NCBI GenBank assembly: GCA_027619145.1
Contig: JAQCGA010000309.1
Coordinates: 1 to 5,522 of the forward strand
Source: a bacterium
GTDB lineage: Bacteria; Latescibacterota; UBA2968; GCA-2709665
Direction of reading: 5' to 3'
Length of the DNA stretch: 5,522 nucleotides
Shown piece by piece: positions 5,414 through 5,522 of this stretch. Every line of letters begins with the position of its first letter. Within the stretch, counting starts at the first letter, position 1. The notes beneath the pieces were generated by a model that worked only from the letters and a program-made list of their open reading frames with translations, was not told the DNA's origin and ran no database searches. The translations under genes and the position numbers were made by a program.

Positions 5414-5522
5414 CTAGATGGCCAGCATCCGCTTGACCCGTCCTTCGTCTGCTTCATGGACAGAAGCAGGCCGACGCAGGTGCAGTTTACGTTTGCTCGA
5501 TTTTCCGGTCAAATTGTGGGTT
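5414..5522 (-). CDS. rpmI: 50S ribosomal protein L35, 3' part (5' end beyond the window)
   Basis: This is the C-terminal half of ribosomal protein L35, a small basic protein of the large ribosomal subunit. The minus strand from base 5521 reads [11 protein letters not shown], then [19 protein letters not shown], then RMLAI and a TAG stop (5414-5416). The 'HN-L-T-KSSKRK--LR-PA-V' pattern and the final 'VKRML' stretch are the conserved parts of the L35 family, which is usually about 65 residues; 35 are visible here. The start lies off the right edge. The stop codon overlaps the AGGAG ribosome binding site of rplT, and only 10 bases separate the two genes, so they are co-transcribed and probably translationally coupled, as in the usual infC-rpmI-rplT operon. 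It is easy to miss because the open frame is cut by the window edge. Identification is confident from the residue pattern plus the neighbour. Confidence 0.93.
   Translation of the reverse strand, partial: THNLTGKSSKRKLHLRRPASVHEADEGRVKRMLAI

Overview
The window is a compact, single-strand stretch of bacterial chromosome: every gene I can support lies on the minus strand, so transcription runs from the right end (5522) towards the left (1). Reading in that direction: the 3' end of rpmI (ribosomal protein L35), rplT (L20), a strong intrinsic terminator, tandem sigma-70-like promoters, a small coiled-coil gene next to zapA, zapA, a structured non-coding stretch that is a candidate 6S RNA (ssrS), rny (RNase Y), a ymdB-type metallophosphoesterase, xseA (exonuclease VII large subunit) and the first 65 codons of xseB (small subunit). 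No mobile element, CRISPR array, tRNA or rRNA gene was seen.

Organism: base composition is moderately GC-rich and genes start with good AGGAG-type ribosome binding sites. RNase Y and YmdB together are common in Firmicutes, Spirochaetes, delta-proteobacteria-like phyla and several FCB-group phyla and are absent from most alpha, beta and gamma Proteobacteria. A ZapA gene followed by a 6S-like locus is a Gram-negative type of arrangement. A delta-proteobacteria-like or FCB-type lineage fits best, but no phylum can be fixed from this sequence alone.

Layout and logic: the rpmI-rplT end belongs to the usual infC-rpmI-rplT translation operon, closed by a stem of 16 pairs plus a U-tract (4974-5035). 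A new transcription unit then begins at two overlapping promoters (about 4882-4937) and carries the coiled-coil/ZapA pair, which points to FtsZ-ring (division) functions. The 3' tail of zapA runs into about 184 bases of structured RNA ending in a T-tract just before rny. From rny to xseB the genes are closely spaced (72, 1 and 82 bases apart) and read as a nucleic-acid-processing cluster: membrane-anchored mRNA endonuclease, 2',3'-cyclic nucleotide phosphodiesterase-like protein, and both exonuclease VII subunits.

The window is mostly conserved housekeeping sequence. The least explained parts are the zapA-rny spacer with its mutually exclusive foldings, the unassigned coiled-coil gene before zapA, and several sites where a hairpin or palindrome covers a ribosome binding site.
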